A DNA stretch of 64,000 nucleotides. Origin: Fragilaria crotonensis. Taxonomy: Eukaryota; Bacillariophyta; Fragilariophyceae; Fragilariales; Fragilariaceae. Where the stretch lies: positions 62,001-126,000 of the forward strand of contig JAKSYS010000052.1 in assembly GCA_022925895.1 (NCBI GenBank), in the 5' to 3' direction. The stretch's first letter is position 1. Every line of letters starts with the position of its first letter. The notes under the pieces are model-generated. The model saw only the letters and a program-made list of their open reading frames with translations, was not told the origin of the DNA and ran no database searches. The translations under genes and the position numbers were made by a program. Of this stretch, positions 31,041-43,005 are shown piece by piece.

Positions 31041-31455
31041 TTGTAACAAGAACAATGACATGCTCACGATGTAGAATTTTGACATTAAAGGGACACATTG
31101 CACAGAGACAGCACTACTGGGAGTACATCAGTACAATCAGATGGTGTGTTGTACGGTGAATGTGACAGATGGAATACGAAGAAGAGAGCGTAACATAGAT
31201 AACACATGATCAAAGATGTGACATACTGTACAGTCAGTGTGACAGAGCTGTACCACAATCGAAAAATATTAGTCCTTTGTACCATTTTGTGATACGTAAT
31301 TTGTAGGGGAGTACTATTATGTTCAGGTGTACCAAAAATTGATACACAAAAAAACCATGGTACAAAAATGTACCGGACTCAAAAAAATATTTTACAGGTA
31401 CCACCATATGGTAGGTGTACAACCCGGAACCCTCTGAGGTGGTACGCTCAAGGGA
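31041..31455. repeat. Cluster of GTACC/GGTAC words, possible subterminal repeats of the transposon
   Basis: Between about 31245 and 31445 the word TGTACC or its complement GGTAC(A) occurs about eight times in both orientations, several next to A/T runs (TTTGTACCATTTTG, TGTACCAAAAA, TGGTACAAAAA). CACTA-like elements carry such subterminal repeats as transposase-binding sites. The motif is also common in intergenic DNA of this genome, which weakens the reading. Confidence 0.35.
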
Positions 31456-31761
31456 ATGACTGACTACGACAGTAAGCGAGGAATACTGGTGGACCCGATG
31501 GAACATCTGATGGAGTGTCAGATGGCGTACTGGATCTTAGTTCAGGTTGGAATGCTGTCAACAAAGGGAATTTGGAGTAGGGATGGAATTGAAAAGGAAA
31601 CATTGCTGGGTGTAGCAGATGTCCAATTAATCCACAAACACAGTGAGACTGATAGCCAGATTGAATTCCTTACGGTGTCCGTGCTGATGGAATCATTGAA
31701 GGCACACTCAATGACATATCCGACTGAAGAACACTTGGGGAAGGAGTTGTGTCTGGCGTGA
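31456..31761 (+). CDS. Short ORF of unknown nature
   Basis: 101 residues beginning MTDYDSKRGILVDPMEHLME, soluble, balanced in charge, no motif. The base texture matches the transposon block to its left. It could be a fragment of an accessory gene or chance; no relatives come to mind. Confidence 0.25.
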   Translation: MTDYDSKRGILVDPMEHLMECQMAYWILVQVGMLSTKGIWSRDGIEKETLLGVADVQLIHKHSETDSQIEFLTVSVLMESLKAHSMTYPTEEHLGKELCLA

Positions 31762-32470
31762 TGTTGTAAATCTCAACTTCTCGATTCGCTATTGGTTGGA
31801 GAGTTGGTTTGATCACCACCTGCCTGTGCCTGCCATAACGTTCGTACTTGGATGATCAAATGGAGTTCTTTCGATGCCAGACTTGATAGAATCCCGGAGG
31901 CGACAAGAAGGCTTCATGGAAGCCTTGACTGTACCAATGATGCAATGCCCAATGAATTACCTGAGAGTGCGTCGGCAATGCCCTGGTGCGGGAACAAATG
32001 AACTGATGTTGAGTTGTCCTGGCTCCATTAAGCCTATCAGTGGCGAGTGACTCAAGTCATAAACTTCAGTTCGAAGATGCTAAGCGAGCTCTGTTGGGTG
32101 GAGTCTGTGGTAATTTATTACGCCGTGAATCAGTTATTGTGAGTATCATTGAGTTCTTAGTTGCATGATCTGTTTCAGGATAACCAGGTCTTTCTAAGAA
32201 CAGAAAGAATGAGTAGGGAGTCAGGCGAGACCTACTACGCCTGTACGTATCACTGGTACTACAGTACTGGTATCTAGTACTGAGCGAGTACGTCGATCAA
32301 AGAGCGTTGGCGGCGAAAAAAGACCTGCATTCGCAGTGGTCTTGACACTTATTTCTGTCACGCACAAAATGTACACGCATGTACGACAAATTTTTTTGTT
32401 TTTCGAAGGTACACTTGCAACCCGCGTTTGGAGGTCGTACATGTAAAGTGTTAAAGTGTGAAGTTCTCCG
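31762..32470. other. Spacer between transposon block and retroelement
   Basis: No gene seen. GTAC palindromes cluster at 32240-32290 (TACTACAGTACTGGTA-like). Confidence 0.35.
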
Positions 32471-32714
32471 AGAATCCTATGGATTCCCAGAAGTCGCCTC
32501 AGCTGTACTGCACTGTCGAACGGTATGGCTGTGCACTACGGTAGTGTAACCACATAGCAACTACGTATAGGGCCGTAATGGTACTGTCGTATGTGTACTT
32601 CTACGAGTATGACGTAGTGACAGTAGCATATTGGGCGAAAAACGTAGTGACTATGACGTTTTTAGAGTATCCGAGGAGTCCAACGGATTCCCGGATGGTT
32701 CACTAAAGCACTGG
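32471..32714 (-). repeat. Split direct repeat B2
   Basis: Outer copy of the B repeat and 3' end of the element on the minus strand. It is nearly identical to B1; the main difference is a short indel near CACTACGGTAGTG. Confidence 0.85.
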
Positions 32715-32764
32715 CCTGAGGCTGTTGGGGACGGCGGACGGCGGGTGGGTTAGCAAAAAAAAAA

Positions 32765-33001
32765 ATCGGCAGATATCGCATCACCGATGTATTCAAATTG
32801 CTTTTTTGCAAAACAAGTGAGTGATTTCCATCAGGGAACAAGTTGTTTGCCCTCAACCGCGCTGCGGTCGAATGTCCTAGGGCCGTCAGTATGTCATTTA
32901 CGTAGCGACGAATGTTAGATAGACACTTGGGTACAAGTACTGCAATAGAAAGGAGTAGCATACTCGTCTACTGCTGCATTGGCTTAGAGTCTTATCTGCA
33001 A
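32765..33001 (-). repeat. Split direct repeat A2
   Basis: Second copy of the A repeat, lying between B1 and B2. It differs from A1 by a few substitutions and a 6-bp indel (ACAAGT present here). A 50-bp GC-rich spacer ending in a poly-A run separates it from B2. Confidence 0.85.
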
Positions 33002-33243
33002 GAATCCTATGGATTCCCAGACGTCGCCTCAGCTGTACTGCACTGTCGAACGGTATGGCTGTGGACTAGTGTAACCACATAGCAACTACGTATAGGGCCG
33101 TAATGGTACTGTCGTATGTGTACTTCTACGAGTATGACGTAGTGACAGTAGCATATTGGGCAAAAAACGTAGTGACTATGACGATTTTAGAGTATCCGAG
33201 GAGTCCAACGGATTCACGGATGGTTCACTAAAGCACTGGCCTG
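33000..33243 (-). repeat. Split direct repeat B1
   Basis: About 244 bp matching 32471-32714, with shared landmarks ATCCTATGGATTCCCAGA and GGATGGTTCACTAAAGCAC. It abuts A2 directly at 33000/33001. Confidence 0.85.
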
Positions 33244-33405
33244 CCCGTGTTGTCTGCTGACGCTGGTATACGCAGTGTAGCAGGGTTGGGGGCCATATCG
33301 TGCGGCGGCAGACAGCCGGAAAAAAGACAAAAAGAAAAATTTCTGTGTTTCAGTCGGGTTGTTATAATTGCGTTTCGCACGACAACGTAACAAGCAGCTG
33401 ACATG

Positions 33406-34047
33406 GTTTAAACCAGGGGTCGGTGAAGTTAAACTTTAACTATACTGGACTTACGCTGCCTTCAGCAGTTGCAACTTAGTACTGCGAAGTACGTATGGTG
33501 GGTTACTGGTACTGCAATACGCAATTCTCAGTAACTAGTCACCGGAAATACTTATGTTTTTTAGCCTCCAGTATTCAGTTATTTGTGAATTTCGTAGTTA
33601 ATTGCAGTTATACTGCAGACGGTACCAGTGGTGTAGTAGCATAGTAATCATTGCTATACATACGTACAGTACCCGAGTTTTGAGGGATTCTGGTGAGTTC
33701 CAACAGAAATCAGGGCATACGTCATCAATATCCACTTAAACTATGTTGCGAACACCAATCATTTCCTACGCATTTCTCTACGTATCCCTAGTACATAATT
33801 ACTCGGACCCACGACCAGCCAGTTACCCTTTAACTTAGTTAACCCCGCACTGTCTCAGTAGTATCCTACTGGACGTTGCAGTTTTTAGTTAAGTAAGCAA
33901 CAAGTTTCAGTAGTTAGTTAAGTCACTCGAGGAGTCACAGTAGTTGGTTAGTTAACTGTCGTGATTTCTTTAAAAGTTGGTCACTGCAGTTAACTAACTG
34001 CAGTTAACTGGTGGTCCAGTAACTTATTACCGACCCCTGGTTTAAAC
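33406..34047. mobile_element. hAT-type MITE (626 bp) with 8-bp target duplication, nested in the retroelement
   Basis: The element itself is 33414-34039. It begins CAGGGGTCGGT and ends ACCGACCCCTG, a hAT-style terminal inverted repeat, and is flanked on both sides by the identical 8-mer GTTTAAAC (33406-33413 and 34040-34047). Inside there is no ORF; near the right end a run of GTTAACTAACTGCAGTTAAC-like palindromes forms subterminal repeats. Eight-base duplications and the CAGGGG terminus are hallmarks of the hAT superfamily. It must be younger than the retroelement it sits in. Confidence 0.88.
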
Positions 34048-34391
34048 AGTTGGGTTGCTAAAACTCGTTTTAGTAAGACAACAAGACAGACATGTAAAAT
34101 GATAATGTGTGTCGGTACACTGGCACGTTTGCACGCTCGTCGTCGTCTTAGGCGTATGTACCGTTTTGATGGGCATGCGTTTTATTGTATGACATGCGTT
34201 TTCATATGCGTGATATTCGCAGCTCAATTCGATAATTTAGCGTAGTATACTAACGCTGGACCTTGCGGCATGCAGGCGAGACGAATGCGCTCGTCGGGCT
34301 AATTACAACACATGGTGTGGGCACCGAGGCGGCTCTGCTTGCTCGGGAATGCTAATACACATGCGAACGCTACCCGAAAGGGTGAATCTGA

Positions 34392-35633
34392 TTACACAAA
34401 ATTAGGTATTTCGCTTGTGTCGTTCACCGCGTCGTTTTGACGGCGGGAGGTGACGGCCAAATTGCGCAGGTAAGTCATGAATGCATTGCTTTTCCACCGC
34501 AACAAATACTTGATTTCCATCTCACTAAACCCTTTTGAATACAATAGGGTACACGCACCGACGCGTAGTGAGTGACTTGACCATAGACTAAGAGTAGCAT
34601 GGTGGGTGACAGGGTCAAGTTTGTACACGGAAGCGGCTGCGTGTCGGAGCGTCGCGTCGATGTCGACTGTTGTGATATTATAGACTGTTCCGTCCGTGCC
34701 TCGGTAGACACTCAAAGGTTGGATTGGCGATGCATTGGTCAGGCGTTTATGCCTCGCAAGTATGCGCATGAAATGCATGACAAAACAGAGGTGGATTGCT
34801 GTGGTTTTGGTGAATAATTTCCACTCTCCGTTTTGGCCATTTTTTTGTTCTTCGAATCGGAGTTTGAGTTTCCCGACTGTGAGCGGGTGAGCCAGTGCTT
34901 GCGCGAATGTTAGGGGGCCTGAATTTTCTGTGAAACATAGAACGTCGGACAGCGTGAACGCGTATGCGTTTTTGAAACGATTCATGTGGAACTTGTTGAC
35001 GGGCTTGTGGATGAGCTGTGTCTGTGCCCATTCAATGCCTCGGCAACCCGCATAAAGGTTACACAGTGTCCAGTTTACCATGGCGGCATTCAGACAACAA
35101 TCATCCTCATGGGAACTTGACAGGTTGGCGATGGCGAGATGCATTTCGACCGTAAATGGTTCACGTCGATTTGGGACCATTTCCCATCGTCGTTGTTCGG
35201 CGAGTACCTTTGCGATAGCAGGTGCCAAAGTTGTGTCGGCCGCTGAAACAAACCTGGGGTCAATTGGTCGGAAACGTCCCAAGAACGTTGCAATATCGTG
35301 TACGTAACTTGCAATCGTGCTCGACTTGATAGCACGGCAGTGCAACGTTGATCCCGTCGCCAGGTGAGTTGCATACATTCTTGCCAGTTGGAAATTTGCC
35401 CTTTCTTGCGGCTGGTTTTCGAGAAGCCAATCGTCCGTCATCTTCATATGATAACAGAACAAGAGGTAATGGAGTCGGCGGTTTCGAATCGTCCGAGCGA
35501 CTTTGGGAGAGGCGGGCTTGCTTGCCAGTGTACGGTGGACAGCCTGGACACCAGGCATGATAAGAGCTTGGGATGGGGCCGGAAAAAGCAGTAAGACTGC
35601 AGCCTCGGCTCCTTTAGAAAAATCTGTTGGCAT
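34392..35633 (-). mobile_element. Tyrosine recombinase region of the retroelement
   Basis: 413 codons with the family signature: a CRGIEW block, HSLRVGA, and a C-terminal RWKSNAFMTYLRN. This part looks whole. It distinguishes the element from LTR retrotransposons, which use a DDE integrase. Confidence 0.82.
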
Positions 35634-38318
35634 CGGGCAATGTGAGTGATGGGATCGGGGAAGGGTCGCGAGATAAAATCAGCGAGGTCGTTATCGGTTC
35701 CCGCGATGTGGGTACAATCAACTGTGAGCTCGGTTCGCTCGATCATGTCAGCATATATACTGACGAAAAGTTGCCCTCTCTCTGATTTTGCCGACGCTTT
35801 GTGTGCCCAGTTACACGATGGCGAGTTGTCAGACCGAATCAAAAGCTTGTGGAGGGGGCGGATATATTGTCCGTCAAATTGGAATCCGTTTTCGTGCCTC
35901 GTGATCGCTGCAGCGAGTTGGATTAAGGCAACAATAAACTCGAGGACGTTGATATGGACCTGTCCGCTTTGGAATCGTTGGCGGGTTTGTTCCGAACACA
36001 CTATATCGAACCAATAACAGAGTTCGTGGCAGTACGCTCCGCCTCCGATCCCACACGCATCGCCAAGGCTAGTGAACTGCGCGTCGCGAGGGATTACGTG
36101 CCCGATATTAATGGACCATGGCCGGTTCTTGTCAGCTAAAAGGGATCGAAGGTTTTGGAGTTTGAAGCGGGCTGACGCAGGAACTGGGAGAATTGTTTTC
36201 GTTTGCCATATGAGTGCAGCCATGTCTCGAGCAATCAGTGAGTCCAGGCGATGATGCAAGTGCTGTGGGAGTTGTTGGGACAGGTACTTGCGTTTGGATT
36301 GGCGCGAGTAGTACCCCTTTACTTTGTGGTATTGTTCCCGAATGGTTCGGCGCAATGCGTTTTGAAATCCAAAGAACATTGCACGACCTTTTCTGTTTGC
36401 TCGAGATGCATCGGCAAGTGTCCCATGCAATTTGGCAGCTTCGACTAGAGTGCATGATGTTTTTGTGCTCCAATCCTCGAGTGTTACCAGAATTGCTTCC
36501 CTCTTGTCATCGGGAAGTGCAAATGTGAGGTCGCGGTATTGAAATCCCACCTGACCACTCTCCTTATGTGCCCATGAACAGTTGCAAATTTGTCCCACGA
36601 TATTGGGTCGGGGATTCTTCCATCGGGATATCCCAGGATTTCATACAAGGCTATAACGCTTGCTGCTGCCGCGAGAGGCATGAAGTCAGATATGTCACCG
36701 TACATATTGTCATCAACGTGGTGGTCGTATGTTGGCGCCCGACGGCCCCCATTCTCGTCCATAACTCCTGTATTTATGGAGTCTGGGATTGCTATAGCAA
36801 ATGCGGCTTTCTCGGCCTCGGTTGCTGGGGGGGGCAAACTTGAATGTTGGGAGGTACTTCCTTGCTTGTTCTTGGGCCATGTCCGGCTGGTGGAGCCAGT
36901 AGTGTTGCGCGAGTTGTTGGCGGGCCCTCGCAATTGGTTCCCAGTTGGAGGGGCTTGTGTTGTCACCGAAGGTAAGTCCTGTGTTCATGACCAATGTGTG
37001 ATTGGAAATGGAACTGTGCATTGCAACTAACTGGGGGTGATATTTTAGACGTGGGAATGCACATTGAACGTCGTCATCACCAGTATGGCGGTCATGAGTT
37101 GGATAAGTGATGGCAAGATTCCATTGCCACACGCAGAAGTTCAAAAATGACTTGGCAAAATGGAGTTGCGGCTCATTCTTTTTGCTCGTCCAATCATTAA
37201 TGGCCATTGCTCCTGGCCAAGGTCGGAAGCTGCTGTCGGACAACGGTCTAGGCTTTCGTCTGGGATGAAGGACGTCGACGAGACCTTGTGGCGACAAGTG
37301 AGCATCTAATGCGAAGTGGATGAGTTGCGGGTCCATAATTAGGTGAGTCCCCGTTTGTTTTGCTTCACAATCGTTGAGGCATACACTTGTTGGTTATTCG
37401 TCACGGATTTATGATTGCCGTATTGCAGATACGCTTGGAAGTTCTCTTCCGTCGCTGACGAATTACACCGTGCTGGTGCTCCCAGCAAAAGTATACGACT
37501 TACGTCAGCATAGATGTCAGGGTCGACAATCAACTTAAGTTTTGCGAGGATTGCGGGGATGTCAAGGTGTGCGTTAACATGTGGCCCTCCGATCCATCGC
37601 ACCATTGTCGCTACATCTCCGTTAAAGTGAAGTAGACATGCCGACGTCATTGACTTCCAATCGGTACGAATGGTTGTTGTTGATTCCCAATCCTCTTGGA
37701 ATCCTTGCAAAGGTAAGAAGTCGACGGCGTCGTATTTCTTTCGCATCATCTGGAGCTGTCGCACTCGCCGAGATGCCTTTTCGAGGTACTTTGTGGCACG
37801 GCACGATAAAAACCACTTTTTAAAACAGGTAGCAAGACATGACGAAAACATTTTTGCGCGTAAAAGGAATGAGTGAGGGAGTCCTTACCAAAGGGTTGGG
37901 CGAGTTGAATTTGCACATTTGACGGAAGGGCAACTTTGGCAAAGGTGTCCAAACGTTTTGACGTCAGCTTGCCTTGCGTCCAGTTGTCGCTTAAGTTTGT
38001 GAGGCACAGAGCCTCGTTAACAATGCCTGTTGAATCGAGAGTCGGTGTCATAGTCTGCAAATATTCGGACGTGACCGGTACTGCGTCTTCGCTGGCAGTA
38101 TTGGTCGCGGCGCTTCGATCCGAATGGGGCATTGTGTTCGAGCCGGTGGAGCTTGGATCTGGGCCAATTTTCGTCACATTTTGGTGGATTGGGGGTTTTC
38201 CCCCCGCATCCGACCATAACATGGTGGTGAGTGGACAATCCTTTCGTACAGCACGTTCGTCGGCAAGGGAGTTCTGTGGTGTGCGATTGTATGTTCTTGA
38301 TGTTGGTGGTATCTGCAA
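35444..38318 (-). mobile_element. Reverse transcriptase and RNase H region of the retroelement (broken)
   Basis: Shows an RT active-site block of the HVDDN type and, downstream, an RNase H domain with GDACGIGGGAYC, INVLEFIVAL and RSDNSPSCNWAHK, as in DIRS-order elements. The region is broken in a few places. Confidence 0.75.
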
Positions 38319-38754
38319 GCGGAAATTAGGGACGAAGAAAACAGGTACTATATAATTGCGGTTAGTTATACTTGGAGGAGGCAGTTAAGCAGGGAGATTG
38401 GTTGCTGCGCGAGGGCCCGAACGGACATTACCTGGTGGGTTGGCCCAGTTGGCCGCGTCTGCGTGCCATGAAACAAGATTGTGGTTGGACACCCATTCTT
38501 TCAATTTATCTTTCAAGTCTCGGGAACTTGGGTTAGTTGGTTGGGGAAGTGATAGAAGGCGCATGTTGGAATGGTGCAGCTGCGACCTTCAAAAGCACTT
38601 CTGCAACAGAGGATTGTGAATTGGTTTGCACGAGTCGGGTGAGGGAAAATTGCACCCGGGTGGGGTAACTTTGTGGTGCCGGCGATGTATGAACGAAGAC
38701 AGTTTTCCCGGCAGAGAGGCTGCTGCGGTTGGACTTCCGTTCGGGGTCACGCGG

Positions 38755-40833
38755 TTAGTCGGCTGAGGAAGATCCTGAGTTATGATTGCCTCCACCTGTT
38801 GTGGCAAACGGACGGTTACGTGCGGATGACGAGGAATTCGAATAAGCATCCTGTCCTGCTTCTCGTTTCTTCTTGTCCTTTTCATCTTTTGTCGGTTCCG
38901 GCAGAAAAAGCTTGTAGATGACGGATACATCTTTGTACGTTCCTGCGGATGCTGCCAGCACGGTCAACGTGAATCTGCTTCGAAGTTCGTTTGCTTGGTT
39001 CTGTGCCATGGAAAAAATAAGTGGGGATATGTCATTTCCTGCTTTCACGGCTGCCTTGTAACTTGTCTTTCTTGCTTCTGAAACAAAACCAGCGATGATT
39101 GATTGGACGTCCTGACCGATATTGAACATAACTTCTTTGATGTTGCGGTGGCGACTGGTGAACCCTTTGCCGTCGCCTGACCATAGTATCTGGACGTATT
39201 GGGCAATCTCTGTCCAAATTAAGGGCGGGTTGGCACGGTCAAAGTCGATGATTACACTCATGAGACCATAAAAATTGCCAATCATCTCGTGTATATCCGA
39301 TATGGATCCCATACATCCCGAGTGGTAAAGCTCTGTGGTCTTTGCTTGGAGGCGGCTTCTGTCTTCTTCGACTTGCTCTTGTTGGGTCAATTGGAGTTCT
39401 CCTTGCTGGCGCGTGATATATGCTGTCGTCCATGTTCGTGGCGGAGCAAGATGGTGGATGCCGAAGTTTGTTTTGATACCTTCTGGGTTCAGCACTGTGT
39501 GCTGGTACTCCCACTGACCGGTTCGAGTGCCGCGGTGAGAGGCTGGTCGAACATGCGGAATAAGTTGCTCGCGGATGCGAAATGATTGTCTTGCATGCTG
39601 AGTTCCGCCGCCATGGTTTCGACAGCTTCATGCATAGCTTTTGTCGCCTTGGAATTTTTGTTCGCCGCCACGACAGGCACAAACAAGGGGTGGAGGGTTG
39701 CATGGACAAACATTTTAGATGCGGTGCCATCTTCTCCGAAAACGTCGCGAACGGAGCCAAACAAGATCCCGTAGAAACGTTTTGCATCTTCGGCTTCTGA
39801 CGCTTTTTCACGCTCCGTTCCAGTGAGTGTCTTAGAAGATGAATCGCTGATAGCCTTCGCCAATCCTTCGAGCAATACATTCATTTCCGACTGCGGTGGG
39901 TTCATTACTCCTGTGGGAATTGCTGCGAGGTACTGGTTGGCGGGGTTTGTTTGGAATGGGAGTTGCGGTGGTGCCGCATTAGCAGGTGGGTTTGCCACAA
40001 TGATCTTTGCCCCATACATAAGCAACAGTTTCTCTTTTCTTCAAGAAAATGCTTAGTGACTGTATGGTACAGTTCGTCTTCTGGTTGAGGTAAGTAACGA
40101 TCGTTGTAAAATGCGACACCAATTTGCAATTCTCGTTGGTGAATTCTGCTTTCTCAAGGCTTTCATAGTGAAAAAGGACATCCCGGGCTTGGAGAGAACA
40201 GTTGTCGAGCTTTCTGATGCCATACCTCATCGCTTCATACCAGATGGCTGTCATACTAGCGACGGGGACGGATGGAATGGCTTCTGTGTCATCGATAGAC
40301 GTGCTAGAGCTAAACTCCGCGCATGCCTTCGCACCGCTTGGTACTGGGAGGACTTTTGGAACCGCGACGAAGCATGGTTCCTTGGTAGGGACGTTCAGTT
40401 CGATACCGATACGCTCAGGGCCGGTTGCCAATACAACGAAGTCTTGCTCGTCGCCTGGAGGCGCGTCTTCCTCGAGTGGGTTTGACTCTGACGTTGGGAG
40501 CTGGAAAGCATTGGCTTCGGCGCGAGTCTCGCAGATACTCAATACGTCACCCCGCACATCTTTCATCCGAATAGTGACTGGGCATGGGAAATCCATAGAG
40601 TCGCCGAGACTCCCAGCAAATACCTCCTCGCCGTTTCGACCTTGGGCTGGGAAAGGGCAAGACAAGACGGCCATCTTTTTGGAAGCATGCAAGATAAAAG
40701 CAAATTGCTTCACAACACCAGTGTCGCATAGGGTTGCGAAACGGGTGAGAGTTGGGCAGGTTTTAGCAAAGGTTGCGTTGACCCTGTCTGCATGCGCCTG
40801 GTTTAGCGTGGTTGCGTTGGCAAAGCTGACCAT
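38755..40833 (-). mobile_element. Gag-like region of the retroelement (broken)
   Basis: Helical, low-complexity protein sequence with the position and composition of Gag in this order (first coding region after the leader, Gln/Ala/Pro-rich middle, Ser/Asn/Gly-rich end). Identification is from position rather than from a conserved motif. Broken. Confidence 0.55.
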
Positions 40834-42246
40834 CTTGGCTGAGTTGGCTGCTTGGAGTGCGAGGTCACGGAACGAAGGGTCCGTAGATGGGGTTGTAGAG
40901 GCATCGTGGAGTTGAGAGTTACTGTGTAAAGGCTTATCGATGAATTCGACGGATTGTAATCCTTAAATTAAAATGTTAGAAATAAGGAAGTCAGTCCCTC
41001 TAGTACACCACAAGCTAAGCTGTACAGCTTAATAAATGCTCATTTGAGTAACACTTTGGGAAAGGCCAATAAATTCGTTGTTGTGAATGACTGACAGGTT
41101 TTGTGTTGCATCTACTGTCAGACACATTTCATGTCTATGTACCATCATACAGTTCATACCCATAAGTTCTTGAAAAGGGTAATTAGTTTTTAGTCACACG
41201 ATCGGCATCTTTCAGATGCAAGTAGGGATAACTTTGTATTGGGTAAAATTGGTTATTGATTTAACTTACGATATACGGTACTGTGTTTTATAAAGACGCG
41301 GTCTGACACGAAAGTGTGACCAAGGTTTTTATGATTTTAGTGATTCGGAATTTTATATACCGGTTCCGAGTTATGACAAATTAGGCGCGTTGATTTCTCT
41401 AAACAGTGAGATTGAGTGATAAGGTGGTTCTACTGGGTCATTGCAAATTACTTAGAGATCCTGAGGCAATATAAATATCGGTATCTTTACATGCATTACA
41501 TGGCAAATGGTACGTAGTTAGAGTTGGATAGGTAAGTCATATCAAATATGGGAAAGATCGGCGTCGACATCACGCAATACGAACGATGAGCGACAAGTGT
41601 ATGGTTGTTTATCGCTTTTTGGGATTGTTAATCAAACATCGTTCTCTTGCAGTTCGTTCGGCTGCGTTTGTTTACTGCCTCTCGACAAATCTCTAGTGGT
41701 TAGAAGAGATTGGTGTAGTGCGTGCATTCATTAGTAATCATTGGTCAAAAAAGGGGCGCGCGCCGTTGAACAGAGATGTGAATGCGATAGCCACCAAATG
41801 AATTCCGGATTATTCGTAGTACAAGGCATTCGTTAGGGTAATTGCTAGCATCGGATCATGATAATGAAGATTATCTGATTTGCTTGATTAGTAGCCATGA
41901 TCATTGAAAAGAAAGGGAAATAGCCGCGCTCCATTGACCGTACATGATGGGTACAATGGTTTGCGAATGGGTGCTGGTCCTCTCGAGGTACCAGACATCC
42001 AAAAAAGGTAATCGCCAATTATTGGATCGTAAAAGATCTCAATTATTGGAGTCGAATGGTTAACGCGATTCACGGTTATCATTGACATGGGGTAGAACTG
42101 CACGCGCGCCATTGGCCAAAAGTGACAGGCACAATGGTTTGCGAAATTAGAGATGTTGGACCACTCTTAGTCTCAAACATCTGGATAACAGGGTATTACA
42201 AATGACGTTGGCGTCATGACATTGTTGTGAAACTAGCAAAAAGTAC
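40834..42246 (-). other. Untranslated leader of the retroelement
   Basis: About 1.4 kb between repeat A1 and the Gag-like region with no ORF of merit. Two imperfect copies of a segment containing GGTACAATGGTTTGCGAA-like sequence occur near 41930-41970 and 42100-42145. Confidence 0.5.
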
Positions 42247-42477
42247 ATCGGCAGATATCGCATCACCGATGTATTCAAATCGCTCATTTGCAAAACAAGT
42301 GAGTGATTTCCATCAGGGAACAAGTTGTTTGCCCTCGACCGCGCTGCGGTCGAATGTCCTAGGGCCGTCAGTATGTCATTTACGTAACGACGAATGTTAG
42401 ATAGACACTTGGGTACTGCAATAGAAGGGAGTAGCTTACTCGTCTACTGTTGCATTGGCTTAGTGTCTTATCTGCAA
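42247..42477 (-). repeat. Split direct repeat A1 of the tyrosine-recombinase element
   Basis: About 230 bp matching 32765-33001 in the same orientation, with shared landmarks CGGCAGATATCGCATCACC and CCGCGCTGCGGTCGAATG. It forms the 5' end of the element on the minus strand. Confidence 0.85.
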
Positions 42478-43005
42478 TTAACCGGTGTCGTCAACTGTAC
42501 GACGTGTATCATAGGCATGTACAACGTGTATCAAGTGGAATAGATACCACACTTCTCACACTTATCTGATTCGCACACACAGGGGGCACGAGCGCTGAGT
42601 CATGCATTTTGTCTCACTGCTGATGTGAACATCTGTGTACAGGTACCAGGTACTGCCCTCGTCTGCGCTGTTCACAACCACTCAGCATAACAGTTATATA
42701 TACTCGAATATTTCTATATTTCTGTGTTTATCACGAACATCACGATGATTCGAGGTGTTTTTTAGAGAGCTCATGTTTTAAGTTTCTCCCAAACTGCACT
42801 CCTATATGGGTTCGATAAAGTGACGCTATATTGAATCACTCAAATCAACAAGTGAAGGTTTGCAATCAATCTTGCAATATGACCGAAGGCAAAGAAGCTA
42901 CGAGAACCGAAAAGAGAAGCAACTACGTTGGCATTGCAGCTTTCTGTGGCTTGCTGTCCATTGCAGTGTCCAGAATCTCGCTGCTGACGGTTGTCGATTC
43001 CGTCG
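42478..43005. other. Intergenic region upstream of the carotenoid oxygenase
   Basis: GTAC words near 42500-42530 and 42635-42655, then an AT-rich stretch with TTATATATACTC around 42693 that could be a TATA-type element. A short upstream ORF with a hydrophobic segment (GIAAFCGLLSIAV) overlaps the gene start in another frame. Confidence 0.4.

Larger units (their letters stand above)
32471..42477 (-). mobile_element. Tyrosine-recombinase retroelement (DIRS order, PAT/Ngaro-like), about 10 kb, fossil
   Basis: Read on the minus strand the element runs: repeat A1 (42477-42247), an untranslated leader, a Gag-like region, a reverse transcriptase plus RNase H region, a tyrosine recombinase, then repeats B1 (33243-33000), A2 (33001-32765) and B2 (32714-32471). 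The A1-ORFs-B1-A2-B2 arrangement is the split direct repeat structure known from PAT and Ngaro elements, which integrate by tyrosine recombinase and make no target duplication. By eye the A copies differ at about 9 of 230 positions and the B copies at about 5 of 240 plus small indels, suggesting a fairly young insertion. The coding part is broken, with roughly four to six interruptions, though the recombinase part looks whole. A hAT-type MITE lies inside it. Confidence 0.8.

Noticed and set aside
32471-33243. Direct repeats read as long terminal repeats of a Copia or Gypsy element
   Set aside because: There are two different repeat units in A1-...-B1-A2-B2 order, no target duplication, and a tyrosine recombinase instead of a DDE integrase.
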